Shown: positions 11,882-25,100 of the stretch, in pieces
Layout of the letters: every line of letters starts with the position of its first letter
How positions within the stretch are numbered: the first letter of the stretch is position 1
Assembly (NCBI GenBank): GCA_030704615.1
Contig: CM060732.1
Coordinates: 2,108,001 to 2,172,000 of the forward strand
Direction: 5' to 3'
From: Takakia lepidozioides
Taxonomy: Eukaryota > Streptophyta > Takakiopsida > Takakiales > Takakiaceae
DNA length: 64,000 bases
Program-made: the position numbers and the translations under genes
Notes under the pieces: generated by a model
Database searches by the model: none
Told to the model about the DNA's origin: nothing
What the model saw: the letters and a program-made list of their open reading frames with translations, nothing else

Positions 11882-13499
11882 CTCGAGAAAATAATTAGGG
11901 CTTGGCGTTGCTCCGCACTACTAGCGACGAATTCTGAGAACTAAGTTACGTTCAATTGGTACAAAAAGGGGATGGGTCATCCCCACGGCACGGGATGAGT
12001 TGTTAATTTGTCAGGGTTCTATTAAGTCTTATGAAAAGATGGACTATATTGTGTTATGATACATGATGCAATTTTGGATTGTGAATGTTCAAGTCTTATT
12101 AAAAGGTATATTAATGCCACACTAAAGCCATTGGAGGATGGTGGTGCATGTGAAAACATTAAGGCTGCAAGATAGCATGTTTTACATGAAGGTGCAGTGC
12201 ATAGCCCACATTCTTGTGCATTTGTTGGTAAGATCTATTTTGACTCACATTGAGTACATGATTCAGTGATTCACATACCTTGGAACCCGAGCCCTGGCCA
12301 AAAGGTAGTAGCTTCCCGTCAGCTTCAAAGAAGCATATATCCCCAACATATGAAGGGCATTTAGGAGTGAAGGATGGGGGAAGAAGCTCTCTTTAGGGCA
12401 AGACTGAAAGTAGGACGAGAGTGAGATGGAGAACACGGAGATCTAGTGTGAAGGTGGTGTTGGCAGTAAAGTGGAGTGAGATGTTGGTGTTATCCATGGT
12501 ATTCTGGACTGAAAGTGGAAGCATTGTAAATTAGGAGTCTTGCTTTCTTTTCAGTGATGAGTGTTGCTCAAGAATGAAGTGATGTGTAGTCTGGAAACAA
12601 GTGCATGAAGGAGCCCTTTTGTCGAGAACTGCAAGAACTTCATACGTCAAGCATCAAGTGTCATGCAGTTCAACCTGTTGGGGCAGATTGACAGTGCAGC
12701 CATGAGAACTGGGATGTAACGATCAGATCAAGAAGGTGGAACGTGCGGATACACGGATCAGATGAACCATCAAGTGTTGACTTCTTTTGCTTTGGATGAA
12801 ATACAAAAAACAACAAAAAGAGTGATTGTGAAAACGTACAGAGAAGGAAAAGAGAAATAGCTAGGGGACTGGATGTTGTTTTCCTCTTCCGCTGCATCAG
12901 CATCTATTCCTTGAGCACTAGTGAATGGGACATGTGACAGCAAGAAGTACATGGAGCCCCCTCTTTTTTATCTACATTATTTTTTCATGAAGCTATGGAC
13001 TTTTTAGGACTTACACTCTGGGCTGTCACATTCCCAATTTGTCCACAATTGGACTCACTAAATTTTACACATGGACTCCGAATATAGATTACCGTTGAGG
13101 AATAAGAGACATGGATGAATTTGTAGACAACTTCATTCATTTGTTACTGTGCTATGGACTTTTATATACCTCCAACTATACCCAAAATTTTAAAAGTCCA
13201 TGGTGTCCAAAAAATTTCATATTTGGGTAGAACTCTTTAATGACAATATAAAGTTTGACATTATCTGCAAGATCTTATAACTAGATGGACAAATGTCATA
13301 TAGAATTGGGGACCTACAAATTAGCTATTTTTTAAAATTATGGAATAATATTTTTAATAAAAAAAATCTCAAATATTTAGGATGGACCTCTTTACTAAAA
13401 GTGTTAGGCATATCATTATCTATCAATGCAAAAATATATTTGAACAAAAAACACAAATTAATTTTTTGCCCATGGACTTTCATGGAGGTTACATCTGCC
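11882..13499. other. Unassigned, partly AT-rich region
   Basis: No gene is supported. Between about 12980 and 13480 the sequence is AT-rich and repeats ATGGACTTT several times (near 12992, 13153 and 13472, with the reverse complement near 13195), which may be the remains of a small inverted-repeat element. I could not define its ends. Confidence 0.4.
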
Positions 13500-14022
13500 G
13501 TTTTTTAGCCACCTGATCCTGCACTCACCCATACACGGAGTAGGTGAGTCCCCTCCCACTTGAACCTGTAGGATCCAATCTTTCTCTTTAGCAGTCACAC
13601 TGGCTGCTGTCTCTCCGATACGAAGGTAGGCCAACACTGCTGCATCTTCATGCACATCCTTAGCATTACCAAGCTCATCACTGATCTCCAGATCGTCATG
13701 CACACCATCTACATGACCAATCCTATGGGATGGACCAGCTTGAGCTCCCATTGCTAGAATGTACAAAAAGGCAGATACATGTCATCCTTGCACCATCTCC
13801 TCATCCGTCTCACAATGCCACTGAGCTCCAGTATCATCATGCTCGCTCGTGCATGGATTACGACTCAACCCATCTGCATCTCGATTAACTATACATGCTC
13901 GATGCACCACCTGGAAGTCGTACACTTGAAGCATAAGTGCCCACCATCAACCACTTCAATGGTTGGTGATCCGTGACAATGGTGAAGAGATTGTCATAGA
14001 GGTAGCATCTGAAATGTGTCAT
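13500..14022 (-). pseudogene. Ty3-type retrotransposon RNase H fragment
   Basis: Read on the minus strand, HFRCYLY, then IVTDHQPLKWLM, then ARWALMLQ and VVHR followed by DADGLSRNP are the classic order at the end of Ty3 reverse transcriptase/RNase H. A short gap lies after KWLM, and an in-frame stop comes shortly after. An open stretch continues to 13500. It is a fragment with no ends visible. Confidence 0.7.
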
Positions 14023-14035
14023 TCAATTTATATGG

Positions 14036-14198
14036 TGACAATTCACCAAACATGAGTTTTCCCACCTTGTTTTGTTTTTTCTGTGGCTTTCTCTCTGTTT
14101 GCTTCTCTTGAGTGCTAACCACCTCTTAGTTTTCCAGGGCTGCCAGTTCACTTGCAAAGTGATCCCAAGGCTCTTCCTCCAGTGTATACTCCTCAAGG
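14036..14198 (-). pseudogene. Interrupted reading frame at the insertion site of copy B
   Basis: From 14198 leftwards a frame is open for about 20 codons (containing EEEPWDHFASEL) and then stops. If copy B and one duplicated 9-mer are removed, this frame joins without interruption to an open frame in 26951..27040 (minus), about 40 codons in all. So both flanks belong to one older coding sequence, probably the Ty3 element to the right. Confidence 0.5.
14190..14198. repeat. Left target site duplication of copy B (TCCTCAAGG)
   Basis: This 9-mer occurs again at 26951..26959, immediately outside the other end. A further C on the left side also matches, so the match could be read as 10 bp. Nine bp is the usual length for MULE insertions. 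Confidence 0.85.
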
Positions 14199-14460
14199 CA
14201 GCGTAGCTACGGCGTGAGCCCAGCCCCATGAGCCTGGGAGCTGAGCTCACGCTTCAAGGAAGCGTGAGCGGCACAAATCTGTTGGAGAAGCAGGTCATAT
14301 AGGCGAGGATTGCAAGAAGAGGGCCTATTACCGTGGACAAAACAAAGGGGCCACCATGCACCATGTCTGCAATGCCTGCACAAAAAGAGGAATATGAAAA
14401 TATGGCAGAATTGAGCTCAGAATGATTTACACACTTCAATTCACAGATAGACGCTTACAA
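14199..14460. repeat. Left terminal region of copy B
   Basis: Shared with copies A and C. It contains overlapping inverted motifs (GGCGTGAGCCCAGCC, GAGCTGAGCTCACG, AAGCGTGAGC), which could be transposase-binding sites. Confidence 0.75.
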
Positions 14461-14619
14461 TGAATGACATGTGCATTTGCCCTGGTTCCGTGAACGAAAT
14501 GTATGTGTTTGTCCTAAATGCAAAGTCTTCACACGGTAACCTTGAAACCAGCATGGGAAGCGGGCATGGCTCGTATGTGTTCAAAGAGAATTTGGCGGAG
14601 CCCTATGTGAGGTGTCCCG

Positions 14620-17600
14620 CTACAGAAGGGTGATGACTTCTCCATAGCCTAGTGTGGCTTGGTGAATGAATTGGTCTCTCTTACCGTCGCAACATATATT
14701 TACAAGGTATATGTAATATTGATGCTTGCAGGGGACCCACTTCCCTCTCATGCCGAGAGTGCCCTCACGCATCGTTACAAAATCCGGACAAGTGCAAGTA
14801 GGGAAATTCCCCACGGTAACCTGATATTCTTTGCCATGAAGAACTGAGCCAATAGACAGCACTGTGTAAATCCGTCCATACCCCGGGGCAGGGACTTCGG
14901 TGATACGAGCCTCCCGAGCCTACAAAATTCTAGCCGATTCCATCTTGCATTCGTGATCTGCACCCGAAGCGACACGGCGCACTGTTTTTTCATCTCTTTT
15001 TGTTGGGTGGGAGTCGGCACCGGATGGAGGCATTGCCGCAGCTTGTGGCACATCTGTGCCGACAGTGCACAAGGGCACCACTCGGGATCGTGCAAGACAA
15101 AACTCTCCCTCCTCCAGCATGCTATCTCGGTTGTTGACAGCGACGTCCCCAAGTTTCACAGGCCAATTGCGGGGGGAGGGGGTTTCATTATCACCGAAGG
15201 ACGAACTGTTCCCTTTGACGCATCGTGCCATATCGTCTTGGGCAGAACCAGAACTTGTGGTCCTTTGACTCCCCACTATGATAAGGTCGGAACAACCCTG
15301 TGAATGTTGGAGCTGGAGTCCCCCAGGAGCCTTTGCATATTTTTGATTTGCATTTCTTGAAAGAGGGGGTCCGAATTGCCATGCAAGCAACTCTAGATCC
15401 TGGTAGGGTGCGTTCTATATGCCACTCACTATCAATGCAATCAGATTCCTACACCATGGCCACCACCTCCTCCATGGGATTCCTGCTGCTGTGCTTGCAT
15501 GTTCTGCACCTGCTCCACAGGAGGAGGACCCACCTGGGAAGGGGCCGGCACACGACTTAGTCTGCCTGGAGACACCTTTGGCACAGAGAAATTGACCCTG
15601 TCTGGGCGATGGGAATCTCCATCTGAACCTGGAAGAGTGTTCAATTTCCTTTTGCATGATCCAAATCTTTCCTCGCCTTCCAAATGAGGGAGCCTGGATT
15701 GCAAAGGGGAGCCTTCAGTGCACCTGTTCAGAGCTCTGGCCATCTTGGATGGGTCTCCGGACCTACTCGCAGCCCTTAGCATCAACAAAGTCGTCACCGG
15801 GGCCCTTGCCTCCACCCCGTCCCATCAGAAAATTGCGGTACCTGGTTTGTTTGTGAGTGCCCGCACCATGTCATCAGCAGTGGCCATACAAGTCACGACC
15901 TGCTTTGGTAGATTGCTGCATCCAGGCGTTATGAACAGTCTCCGCCAAATTACAGGATGGCATGTCGGCCAAGTCCTCCAAGGACATGTCCTGCATGAGG
16001 CATTGCATGGAAATGTGAGGAAGGAAAGGAAATGGAAAAGGTTCTGCAAGCGACAATCCAAGAACCCCAAATGAAGAGGCACGATGCAAAATTTCTGATT
16101 TTGGGATTCAAGAGGCTTACCGTCGTCATGAAAGCTCCCCACTGTCTGTATCTGAAGTGCCAGAAAACCACCAGTCCTCCAACTCCTTCAGGTGGATACC
16201 AGTAGCAGCACCAGAGGAGAACCACCAAGCCCGGATTGCTTGGTAAGTGCTCTCAGCTTCTCCCATTGAGTTGGCATTTTTTTGTACTTGAGACATAGCC
16301 TTCTGTGCTCCAACTGAAGGTCAGGGTGAATGCACTGCTTTGTATGACATGCCAGAGATTGACTCCAATGGAAGAGGCATGTGCGCTCCCTATTTTCCAT
16401 TGGGACCTTAGGATCCCCCCGAACAAACACGCGCCGCACTGCATTGAAATTTGCCTGTGCACTATCAGCCATGAAGCCCCAAAATTTGTGTTCTGTATTC
16501 CATTGCGCTGCATGATGGCCAGGAGCGAATTCCACATGAGCATCTGGGATTCAGTGTCCTCCGACTGCATATCACAAATTGCTATTGAGAGCACACGCTG
16601 GTACGCTCATACACATGGCACGCCATGGTTGTCCAACCCTTCACCCGTTTGCAGTGATCAAACATCAACCAACATTTAGCCAAATCTCCTCCAGGTTGCA
16701 TTCGGCGGACAATGCTCACACACCACTGCCTTCGCCCACTGTGGACATCTTGAACAAATACACCTTGATGAGCCTGGCCAGGGAAGATACTGTTTTGAAT
16801 GAATTCATAGCGACTTCCTCCGTTTGAAGTCCATAATGTTGTCCATGAATCCAGCAGTGCCTGTGCCGACTCTGAGTGCATTCACCTGGTTTCGAATATT
16901 GGGAGAGCTCAACACGGAAAAATGGTCCATCACTGCATCAAGCGAATCTGCATCCAGCATTATTGTGTCGAATCCTCTTCACCCAATATGTGTTTTTTCC
17001 AGGAAAGCCTTGCTAGCTGCAAGCGCTATAGCAGAAGGTGTTGCACAAGGGGCATTGTGGACTCCTGCTTCACCAGATTTCTAGCGATGTCCACGCTATC
17101 CCTGCAACTTCCTTTGGACACAGGATGCTCGTGTGCACCCATATGAATGCAGGCACGAGTCATTGTCTTGCATCGGTGTGCCACTGGTACATACAAGCGT
17201 GGCACACAGAAACACAGGACGGGGAAAGTTTGCAGAACCTGCACACAAAAGTATTGGTCTTGGGAGGGGCAAGTCCTGGGGAAAGGATTCAAGGCACACC
17301 TTCTCCCACTCACTTTCGTTTGGTTGAGTGCTGTTTCTCAGGCGAGGGCAAATATATATTCGGGCACTTGCAATGCCCAACGCAAACCGACCTTCGAAAT
17401 TTCAATCCAATGTCGTTGTGGACGTTTGACGTTTTTGTCCTGCACCAAGGGTGTCCGTCATGTTTCTTGTCCATGCCCTGCAGAAGCCCAGCCAGTCCAT
17501 TGGAAGTCGTGGGAGGGTTGAGCTCAAACAAGATGTCCCCATCAAACTCTGCTGGCACGTATTGAACCCGCTGCACACGAAGGGACTCCCAATCAACAAA

Positions 17601-18150
17601 ACGCAGCTCGCTCTTGCACCCAGGCACCCCTGCGAGGGCTTTCAATTTTGGAATGACACTCGTATCTCTTGCAATTCGGATTCATCCAAGAATGTAGTCT
17701 GCATTGGCGGAGAAATCTCAGAAACATCCTCCGAGGACGAGTCTGAAAGAGTCACGAATGTAGTGGATGTGCTCACCTCTTGTTTCACATGAACTGTGCC
17801 CTTTTGCTGCACGACCGATGCTGCAGTTCCAGGGGTAATGACTGATCCTGCTGATTGTCTTCTCTCTTTTCCAAGGACACGGTATGTGCCTGGAAGGACT
17901 CTCCACTTCCTTCCACACTCGCCAACCAATGGTTTCTCCAAATGTCCAGAATCCAAATTCCCATCCTCGTCATACACCTCTTTTTGAACAAGCAGAGAAA
18001 CCCAATTCCAGTGGGAACACTGTAACCAGCTCATCCTCATGAACAACTGCAAACCCATCGTCGTCTGCAGTGGCAGTCAGTGGAAGACTACCTGCATTGG
18101 AATGAAATCAGGCTAGTCTATCTCTGTCCCTGGACATGTTTTCCTACGCT
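14620..18150 (-). pseudogene. MULE-type DDE transposase with SWIM finger (copy B), broken
   Basis: Read on the minus strand, blocks appear in this order: acidic N-terminus (FVTLSDSSSEDVSEI near 17740); Cys/His-rich cluster starting KKHDGHPWC (about 17480) and CVGHCKC; DDE core with WLMFDHCKR (about 16640) and GFMADSAQAN (about 16470); CLFHW (about 16390); and the SWIM finger CTCPDF...PCKH (about 14790..14710). This is the order in Mutator-like transposases. Introns probably exist, for example near 16130..15960. Blocks fall in different frames at 17380, 16740 and 16500, and a TAG replaces a CAG near the end. The DDE enzyme would cut element ends; SWIM and N-terminal zinc clusters probably bind DNA. 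Confidence 0.75.
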
Positions 18151-19105
18151 GACCGAAACTTTCGATTCACAACGGAATCCCCGAATTGATAGCCCGCAAT
18201 TCTCGAAAGGGGATCCACCACAAAAAAATTGAGGTCAACAAGGGTAGCACTAACCCAAAGGCTGCGGGCGATGCATCAAAAGGATGCAGGAATGACATGC
18301 ACTGAACTTCGGAGATAACCACGCTGAGACACCAACTAGAAAAACTGTTTTCAAATACAGGAAGCCACAAGAAGCCGTGCTGTTTTTGGATGAAAAACAA
18401 ACCCTGAACATGACATGAAACCATCCTTTATGGAAAGACGGCAACAACCCTGGAGAGCAGTAAACAGGAAGACCCCGAATGTAATGAGCCGTGCCAGAAG
18501 AGCACAGCACAAACACTGACACTCCAAGAGTCACCTCGCACGGATGTGTGCAACACAAGATCATTTCCGACACAACCCTTTATACCGAATGACCCCATGG
18601 CGACGATGACGGCAAAATGCAAAGCACAGGGCAGGCAGTACGAAACACGTGGATGCATATGTGAAGCACAACATTTATGGCGAATCTGCAAGAACTGCTC
18701 CAAATTGAACTAGCATTAGATTTCTACGGCACTTCCGAATTTGAAACCATGCAAGAAGGCCGCCATATATTGGCAGGCGGCGAAGTACGATCTGACATAT
18801 ATCTGACAGTACATGCAAAGTACATGTATGTACATGTACATATTTTCTAGCACTTTATTTCTTGAATAATACAAAGACGCCGAAATGGATGAATTCCGTT
18901 CGCACACAATAACAACACCCGCATCCAAATATGGTTGACAATGTCCAATTTTGATTTTGTTACATGCAATAGCAACCCTTGTTGCAAACGTCAAACTGGA
19001 GAGCTCTAGAGGCATCGTGGGGAGCCCTGTTTCCAGAGGAGGAGGAAGAGAAGGAAGTCATTATACTTCACGAGCTCTAGAAATAGGAATAGAGCCAGAT
19101 ATAGA
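18151..19105. promoter_or_regulatory. Divergent intergenic region between the two genes of copy B
   Basis: Nearly 1 kb separates the start of the minus-strand transposase from the plus-strand methyltransferase-like gene. The part 18590..19080 is conserved with 3650..4130 of copy A. An ACATGTA-rich stretch lies at about 18816..18842. It should hold the transcription starts of both genes; I see no strong core promoter. Confidence 0.5.
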
Positions 19106-22100
19106 ATGAGGATGGAAAGAGTGGCCGAAGAGGAAAAGGCGGAAGAAGAGGGCAAAGAGCAAAGTTCGGCGATGGAAGAGCAGGAATCCGGGGAAGAACA
19201 GCAACCTGCCATAGTTCCAAGAACAGATGAGGAGGACACTGCATCCGAGGGAAAGGCAGACGCCGAAGATGATGTTGACGCTGGCCTCACGAAGAACCTA
19301 ATAGTGGAAGAGAGGATGGGGGAGATGCTCCAGAACATGAGAGGCGTGCAGAGCAGTCCGAAGCGCAAAGGGTCCCCGGCGAATGGGGAGTCTTCTGGAG
19401 CAGCCAAAAAAAAGGTACAATCTTTGAAACCCACCTTTGTGCTTCATTGCTGATGTGAACCCAAGTTGAGAATCTATTTCGATATGAACATAGTCTACAC
19501 ACCGCATCTCTGCCAGGTTGCATCAACGGCAAACAAGAAGCTCAAAAAGTGTGCGTTGACGCACACTGTTGGAGCCTTCCATTTTGCTGGCTTGTTGATG
19601 TTTGAAACGGCCAAATTGGGGAACTATGGCAGGTTAAATCCACCATGAATTAAATGCTGAAACAGTGTGCGTTGACACACACTGTTTGAGCCCCGCATTT
19701 TACTTGATTGATGGTGTGAAAAATGGCCAGATAGGGCCACTATGCCCGGCTCAATTCTCCACTATTTGGCAGCTCAAACAGTGTGCGTTGGCGCACACTG
19801 TTTGAGCCCACCTTGTCATTGTTTTTTCATCTGAAAAACGGCCACAAACGGCATGTATTTGAGGATCAATCGTCACTTACATGGCAGCTCAAACAGTGTG
19901 CGTCAACGCACACTCTTTGAGCTCACATTGTCATTGCCTTTGTCATCTGAAAATCGGCCACATAGGGTATGAATTTGAGGATCAATCATCACTTACCTGG
20001 CAGCTCAAACAGTGTGCGTTGGCGCACACTGTTTGAGCTACCCTTATCATTGCCTTTTTCATTTCAAAATCGGCCACATAGGGCATGTCTCTGAGGACCG
20101 ATGAACACTTATCTGGCGCTCAAACAGTGTGCGTTGCCGCACACTGTTTGAGCACACCTTGTCTCTGTTTTTCCCCTGTGAAATTCGGCAATACATGGCA
20201 TGTCTCGGAGGTTCAATCATCACTTATCTGGCAGCTCAAACAGTGTGCGTCAACGCACACTGTTTGAGCTCACCATGTCATTGCATTTGTCATCTGAAAA
20301 TCGGCCACATAGGGTTTGTATTTGAGGTTCAATCATCTTTTACCAGGCAGCTCAAACAGTGTGCAATGCCGCACACTGTTTGAGCACACCTTGTCACTGT
20401 TTTTCCCCTGTGAAATTCGGCAATACAAGGCATGTGTCTGCGGTTCAATGAACACTTATCTGGCAGCTCAAACAGTGTGCGTCAACGCACACTGTTTGAG
20501 CTCACCATGTCATTGCATTTGTCATCTGAAAATCGGCCACATAGGGTTTATATTTGAGGTTCAATCATCACTTATCTGGCAGCTCAAACAGTGTGCGTCA
20601 ACGCACACTGTTTGAGCTCACCATATCATTGCATTTGTCATCTAAAAATCGGCCACATAGGGTTTGTATTTGAGGTTCAATCATCACTTACCTGGCAGCT
20701 CAAACAGTGTGCGTCAACGCACACTGTTTGAGCTCACCATATCATTGCATTTGTCATCTGAAAATCGGCCACATAGGGTTTGTATTTGAGGTTCAATCAT
20801 CACTTACCTGGCAGCTCAAACAGTGTGCGTCAACGCACACTCTTTGAGCTCACCATATCATTGCATTTGTCATCTGAAAATCGGCCACATAAGGTTTGTA
20901 TGTGAGGTTCAATCATCACTTACCTGGCAGCTCAACAGTGTGCGTCAATGCACACTGTTTGAGCTCACCATATCATTGCATTTGTCATCTGAAAATCGGC
21001 CACATAGGGTTTGTCTCGGAGGTTCAATGAACAGTTACCTGGGAGCTCAAACAGTGTGCGTCAATGCACACTGTTTGAGCTCACCATGTCATTGCATTTG
21101 TCATCTGAAAATCGGCCACATAGGGTTTGTCTCGGAGGTTCAATGAACAGTTACCTGGGAGCTCAAACAGTGTGCGTCAATGCACACTGTTTGAGCTCAC
21201 CATGTCATTGCATTTGTCATCTGAAAATCGGCCACATAGGGTTTGTATTTGAGGTTCAATCATCACTTACCTGGCAGCTCAAACAGTGTGCGTCAACGCA
21301 CACTGTTTGAGCTCACCATATCATTGCATTTGTCATCTGAAAATCGGCCACATAGGGTTTGTATTTGAGGTTCAATCATCACTTACCTGGCAGCTCAGAC
21401 AGTGTGCGTCAACGCACACTGTTTGAGCTCACCATATCATTTCATTTGTCATCTGAAAATCGGCCACATAGGGTTTGTCTCGGAGGTTCAATGAACAGTT
21501 ACCTGGCAGCTCAAACAGTGTGCGTCAACGCACACTGTTTGAGCTCACCATGTCATTGCATTTGTCATCTGAAAATCGGCCACATAGGGTTTGTATTTGA
21601 GGATCAATCATCACTTACCTGGCAGCTGAAACAGTGTGCGTTGCCGCACACTGTTTGAGCACACCTTGTCACTGTTTTTCCCCTGTGAAATTCGGCAATA
21701 CAAGGCATGTGTCTGCGGTTCAATGAACACTTATCTGGCAGCTCAAACAGTGTGCGTCAACGCACACTCTTTGAGCTCGCCTTGTCATTGCCTTTGTCAT
21801 TTGAAAATTGGCCACTAAGGGCTTCTCTTTGAGGTTCAATGAACACTTACCTGGTATGTCTCTAAGGTTCAATGAACACTTATGTGGCATGTCTCTGAGG
21901 TTCACTGAACACTTACCTTGCAGCCCAAACAGTGTGCGTCAACTCACACTGTTTGAGCTCACCTTTTCTTTTTTTCTATCTGAAAATCGGCCACTAAGGG
22001 CTTCTCATTGAGGTTCAATGAACACTTACCTTGCAGCTCAAACAGTGTGCGTCAACGCACACTGTTTGAGCTCACCTTTTCTTCCACACATGGCCTGTTT

Positions 22101-25100
22101 GCCATGCTCAAACACCATCGTCTCATGCCTCACTCTTATATCAATTTGAATGGACAACCCTGCAGGAGAAGATGCAAAGTGTGGCGGAGGAGATCCCTTC
22201 GGGGCTGGGGAAGGATATCATTTTTGATATTGACGATGAGTTCTATGAAAGCAAAGCCGTTGAGATGCTGGGGGGTCAGAAGGTAAACTGTCAGCTTGTG
22301 GTGCAAAGTATGCTTGCCCCGGGTGGGAGGTTGAAGATTCCCCTGTGTAGGATGGTTTCCATGCCCGTCGTTCGACCACCCCTCATCAAGGACATTCTCA
22401 AGCTAGAGGCCGAGTTTGTTCATGGGTATTTGGATGGATCCGCAGTGTTTTACGTTTGTACAAAGGATTCCACAGGCAATGAGCTCCTTGTGGATGAGTC
22501 AATCGTGGACTCCTGGGATCCTATTTGGAGACAGGTGAACGAATCCTTCGAACTTCTTCTCTCCAGGAAACCTTCCACCCAGGCATTCTCGGGGAGATGT
22601 TCACGTTTGGGATGGGAACCACCGATTGCTTGCATGGATGGCTGTTATTGGGAGGCTGCACTCACAGGAGGAAGAGTGGCATTACTCTGTTCGATCGATG
22701 GTGTTGGATTGTGAGGGGAACATGATGGGTCTTCTGATGGCAATGAATGATGTGAACATGTTGGTTTCTCATTCTACATGTTCCACTTGTAGTTCCGTGG
22801 TTCTTTGATTAAAGTCCTTGAATTTCATTCTGACTTTCAGATATCATTCTGCAGAGGAACGGAGACATCGCATGTCAAAACGAGTCTGGTTCACACACTG
22901 TATAGGATACAAAGGATCGGGCAGATGCCCTTGACCAACTTCAAGACCATCCTTTCAGCAGAGACGTACAAGAAGTGCGAAAGCTCCAAGACATCAGAAA
23001 CGTGGTACCCGTTGACACGTGAGGCTTTCATGGAGTACATGTACACGGTGAGATACATCTTCCTTCATCTGCTCTTTCCATATTCCTGCTTCCACATGTT
23101 TGTTTCTGTTTGTTTCCCTTGCCCTTGGGTTGATGCAACTCTCGTGCATTCCCTTGCAGATGCAGGGGAGCGTGGCAAACTGGAATACTACAGGTCAACC
23201 CCTGAGGAGAGAAGGACAGCAAAGGGGGTTGAGACTCACATCCAAAAAGAGATGACCGCTACATGAAGGACTATAATGAGTGCTTTTGTGAAGCAGTTGA
23301 GAATTGCCGACCCATCATTCGGATCGCAGTTTCTCTTGGAGATAAAAAACCATTATAACAAGCCAGGCAAGCCAAAGATGGCCCAGGAGAAGTTACACAG
23401 GTTGTCTACCGCCGTTGTGTCTTCAGAACAGAAGGTGAAGTGGCTACAGATATGGAACTCCGATCCCACAGTTAGGGATACCCACATGTTCCCCAGGCCG
23501 GAGAAAGAGAAGAAGACCCAGCGTGTCATTCCAGTCAGTGACAATGTGCTGGACACATGGCTTCACAAGGCCACTTACTGGAGCCAGGTGTGATGTCCTT
23601 TCCTGTGTCACTTTCTTTTCTCTTTTCCTGTCCTTCTCTTTCCATTGCCTCTCACATTCGATGTGATTTTTTTTGGGTTCATTCTTGCATTTGAATTGTT
23701 TTGCAGTTGGAAGAAAGGGCACGGTGGGTTCTGCATACTCAGCTGGCTGACTATGACATCACTATGACAGCACCAAAGGTCTCCTTCGAAGCATACATGA
23801 GGAAATGGAGAGCCACAGTGTGGCACTCTTGTTTCTTTAGAGAGTTCAGCAAGGAGGGTGGCATCAGTCGAACACATGACCTTGACCAGCAAGAAAAAGG
23901 AGAGGAAGCCTGGAAACGATGCCTTTACAGGTGCACACCCTGGGCCGTTCAGGCTACTTAGTGTGCTGTGGTTGCAATGTATTGTGACGCATACAGTTTA
24001 AGGGGTCTTCCTGCTGTGATGGAAAAGCTGAGAGACAATAATTGCATTGCATAATGAGGTTGTCTTTGTTCCTGCAGGTACATAAAGTTGTTCTCATGGA
24101 AGAGAATTGCTTGGACAAACATCCAGATTTCGTGGACCTCTGGCTTGTCCCTACTGGCAATCAGACCATGTTCACTACTGGGATCTTGCATGACTGGGGC
24201 CCAGATCATCTTTCTTCTTGTGGTTGGTATTTGGATTGCCCTCATTCTGAGACCCCAGCTCTGGAGGTGTCTTTGAGGAGAGAGAATGAGCGAATTGCAG
24301 CCACTGCCGCAGCAGCCGACCTCGACATTCATGAACGAAATTTGAGGACTCTTGCAGAGAAGGAGCCTCCCGCTCAGGATACCCCGGGTAGAGGTAGAAA
24401 GGCAAAGGGGAAAGATGTTGCTGGTGTTGTGGGGAAAGGAAGGGGTAGAGGGAAGGTGGCACAAGGGCAGGGAAGTGTTGCAGATATTGGCCCAGTGGTG
24501 CATGTCCAGCAGACTCCACCGCATGGTAGGGGATCCGTGAGAAAGAACAAGGGGGTGGTTGATCCCAAGGACCCGTACCATGCAGTGGAACATCCGACGA
24601 GGGTCATTCGCCCTACCAGGTTGGAGATGGCCAACGTCGGATTCCTTGCCATGATGGAGTCCAAGAAATCTGATTACAAGGGCGAGCCATCACCAGTGTG
24701 GGAGGGGATTGTGGAGTTCCTCGGCATGGTGCGTGTTCTCTTTTGCTTCTTCTCTGCAGTGGGCATGGATCGTTTCAATCCTCTTGAGTATTCCATTGTA
24801 ATTTGTTTGCAGGCTAAAATGACCAAATCCTGGGTGAACGGGAAGGAGAAGCAATATGCAGCCGAACTCATAATCTTGGACATCCCTGATGGGTTGGCAG
24901 TCCCGGATGTCCCTCCATCGGGTGCTTGTCCAGGTTGGAATGCTTTTGATGAGCGCTACTGGCGGTGGGTTTTCTCCTTTGCAATTTTTTCCTGTCCGAT
25001 GCAGGTGTTTTGGTGCTCATACAGTCCGCCGACGTTCACTGTCGCCGTGCACTTGCCAGCTATATGAAAGCCTCGGGCATGAGAGTCCTGAAGACATGGA

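Noticed and set aside
20085-21905. Many 60-107 codon ORFs in the satellite with the peptide VCVNAHCLSS
   Set aside because: They are the same repeat translated again and again, on whichever strand lacks a stop; no start context or homology.
19545-22073. Evenly spaced palindromic repeats suggesting a CRISPR array
   Set aside because: Spacers are themselves conserved from unit to unit, the unit is about 116 bp, the array lies in a GT-AG intron and the sequence is eukaryotic.
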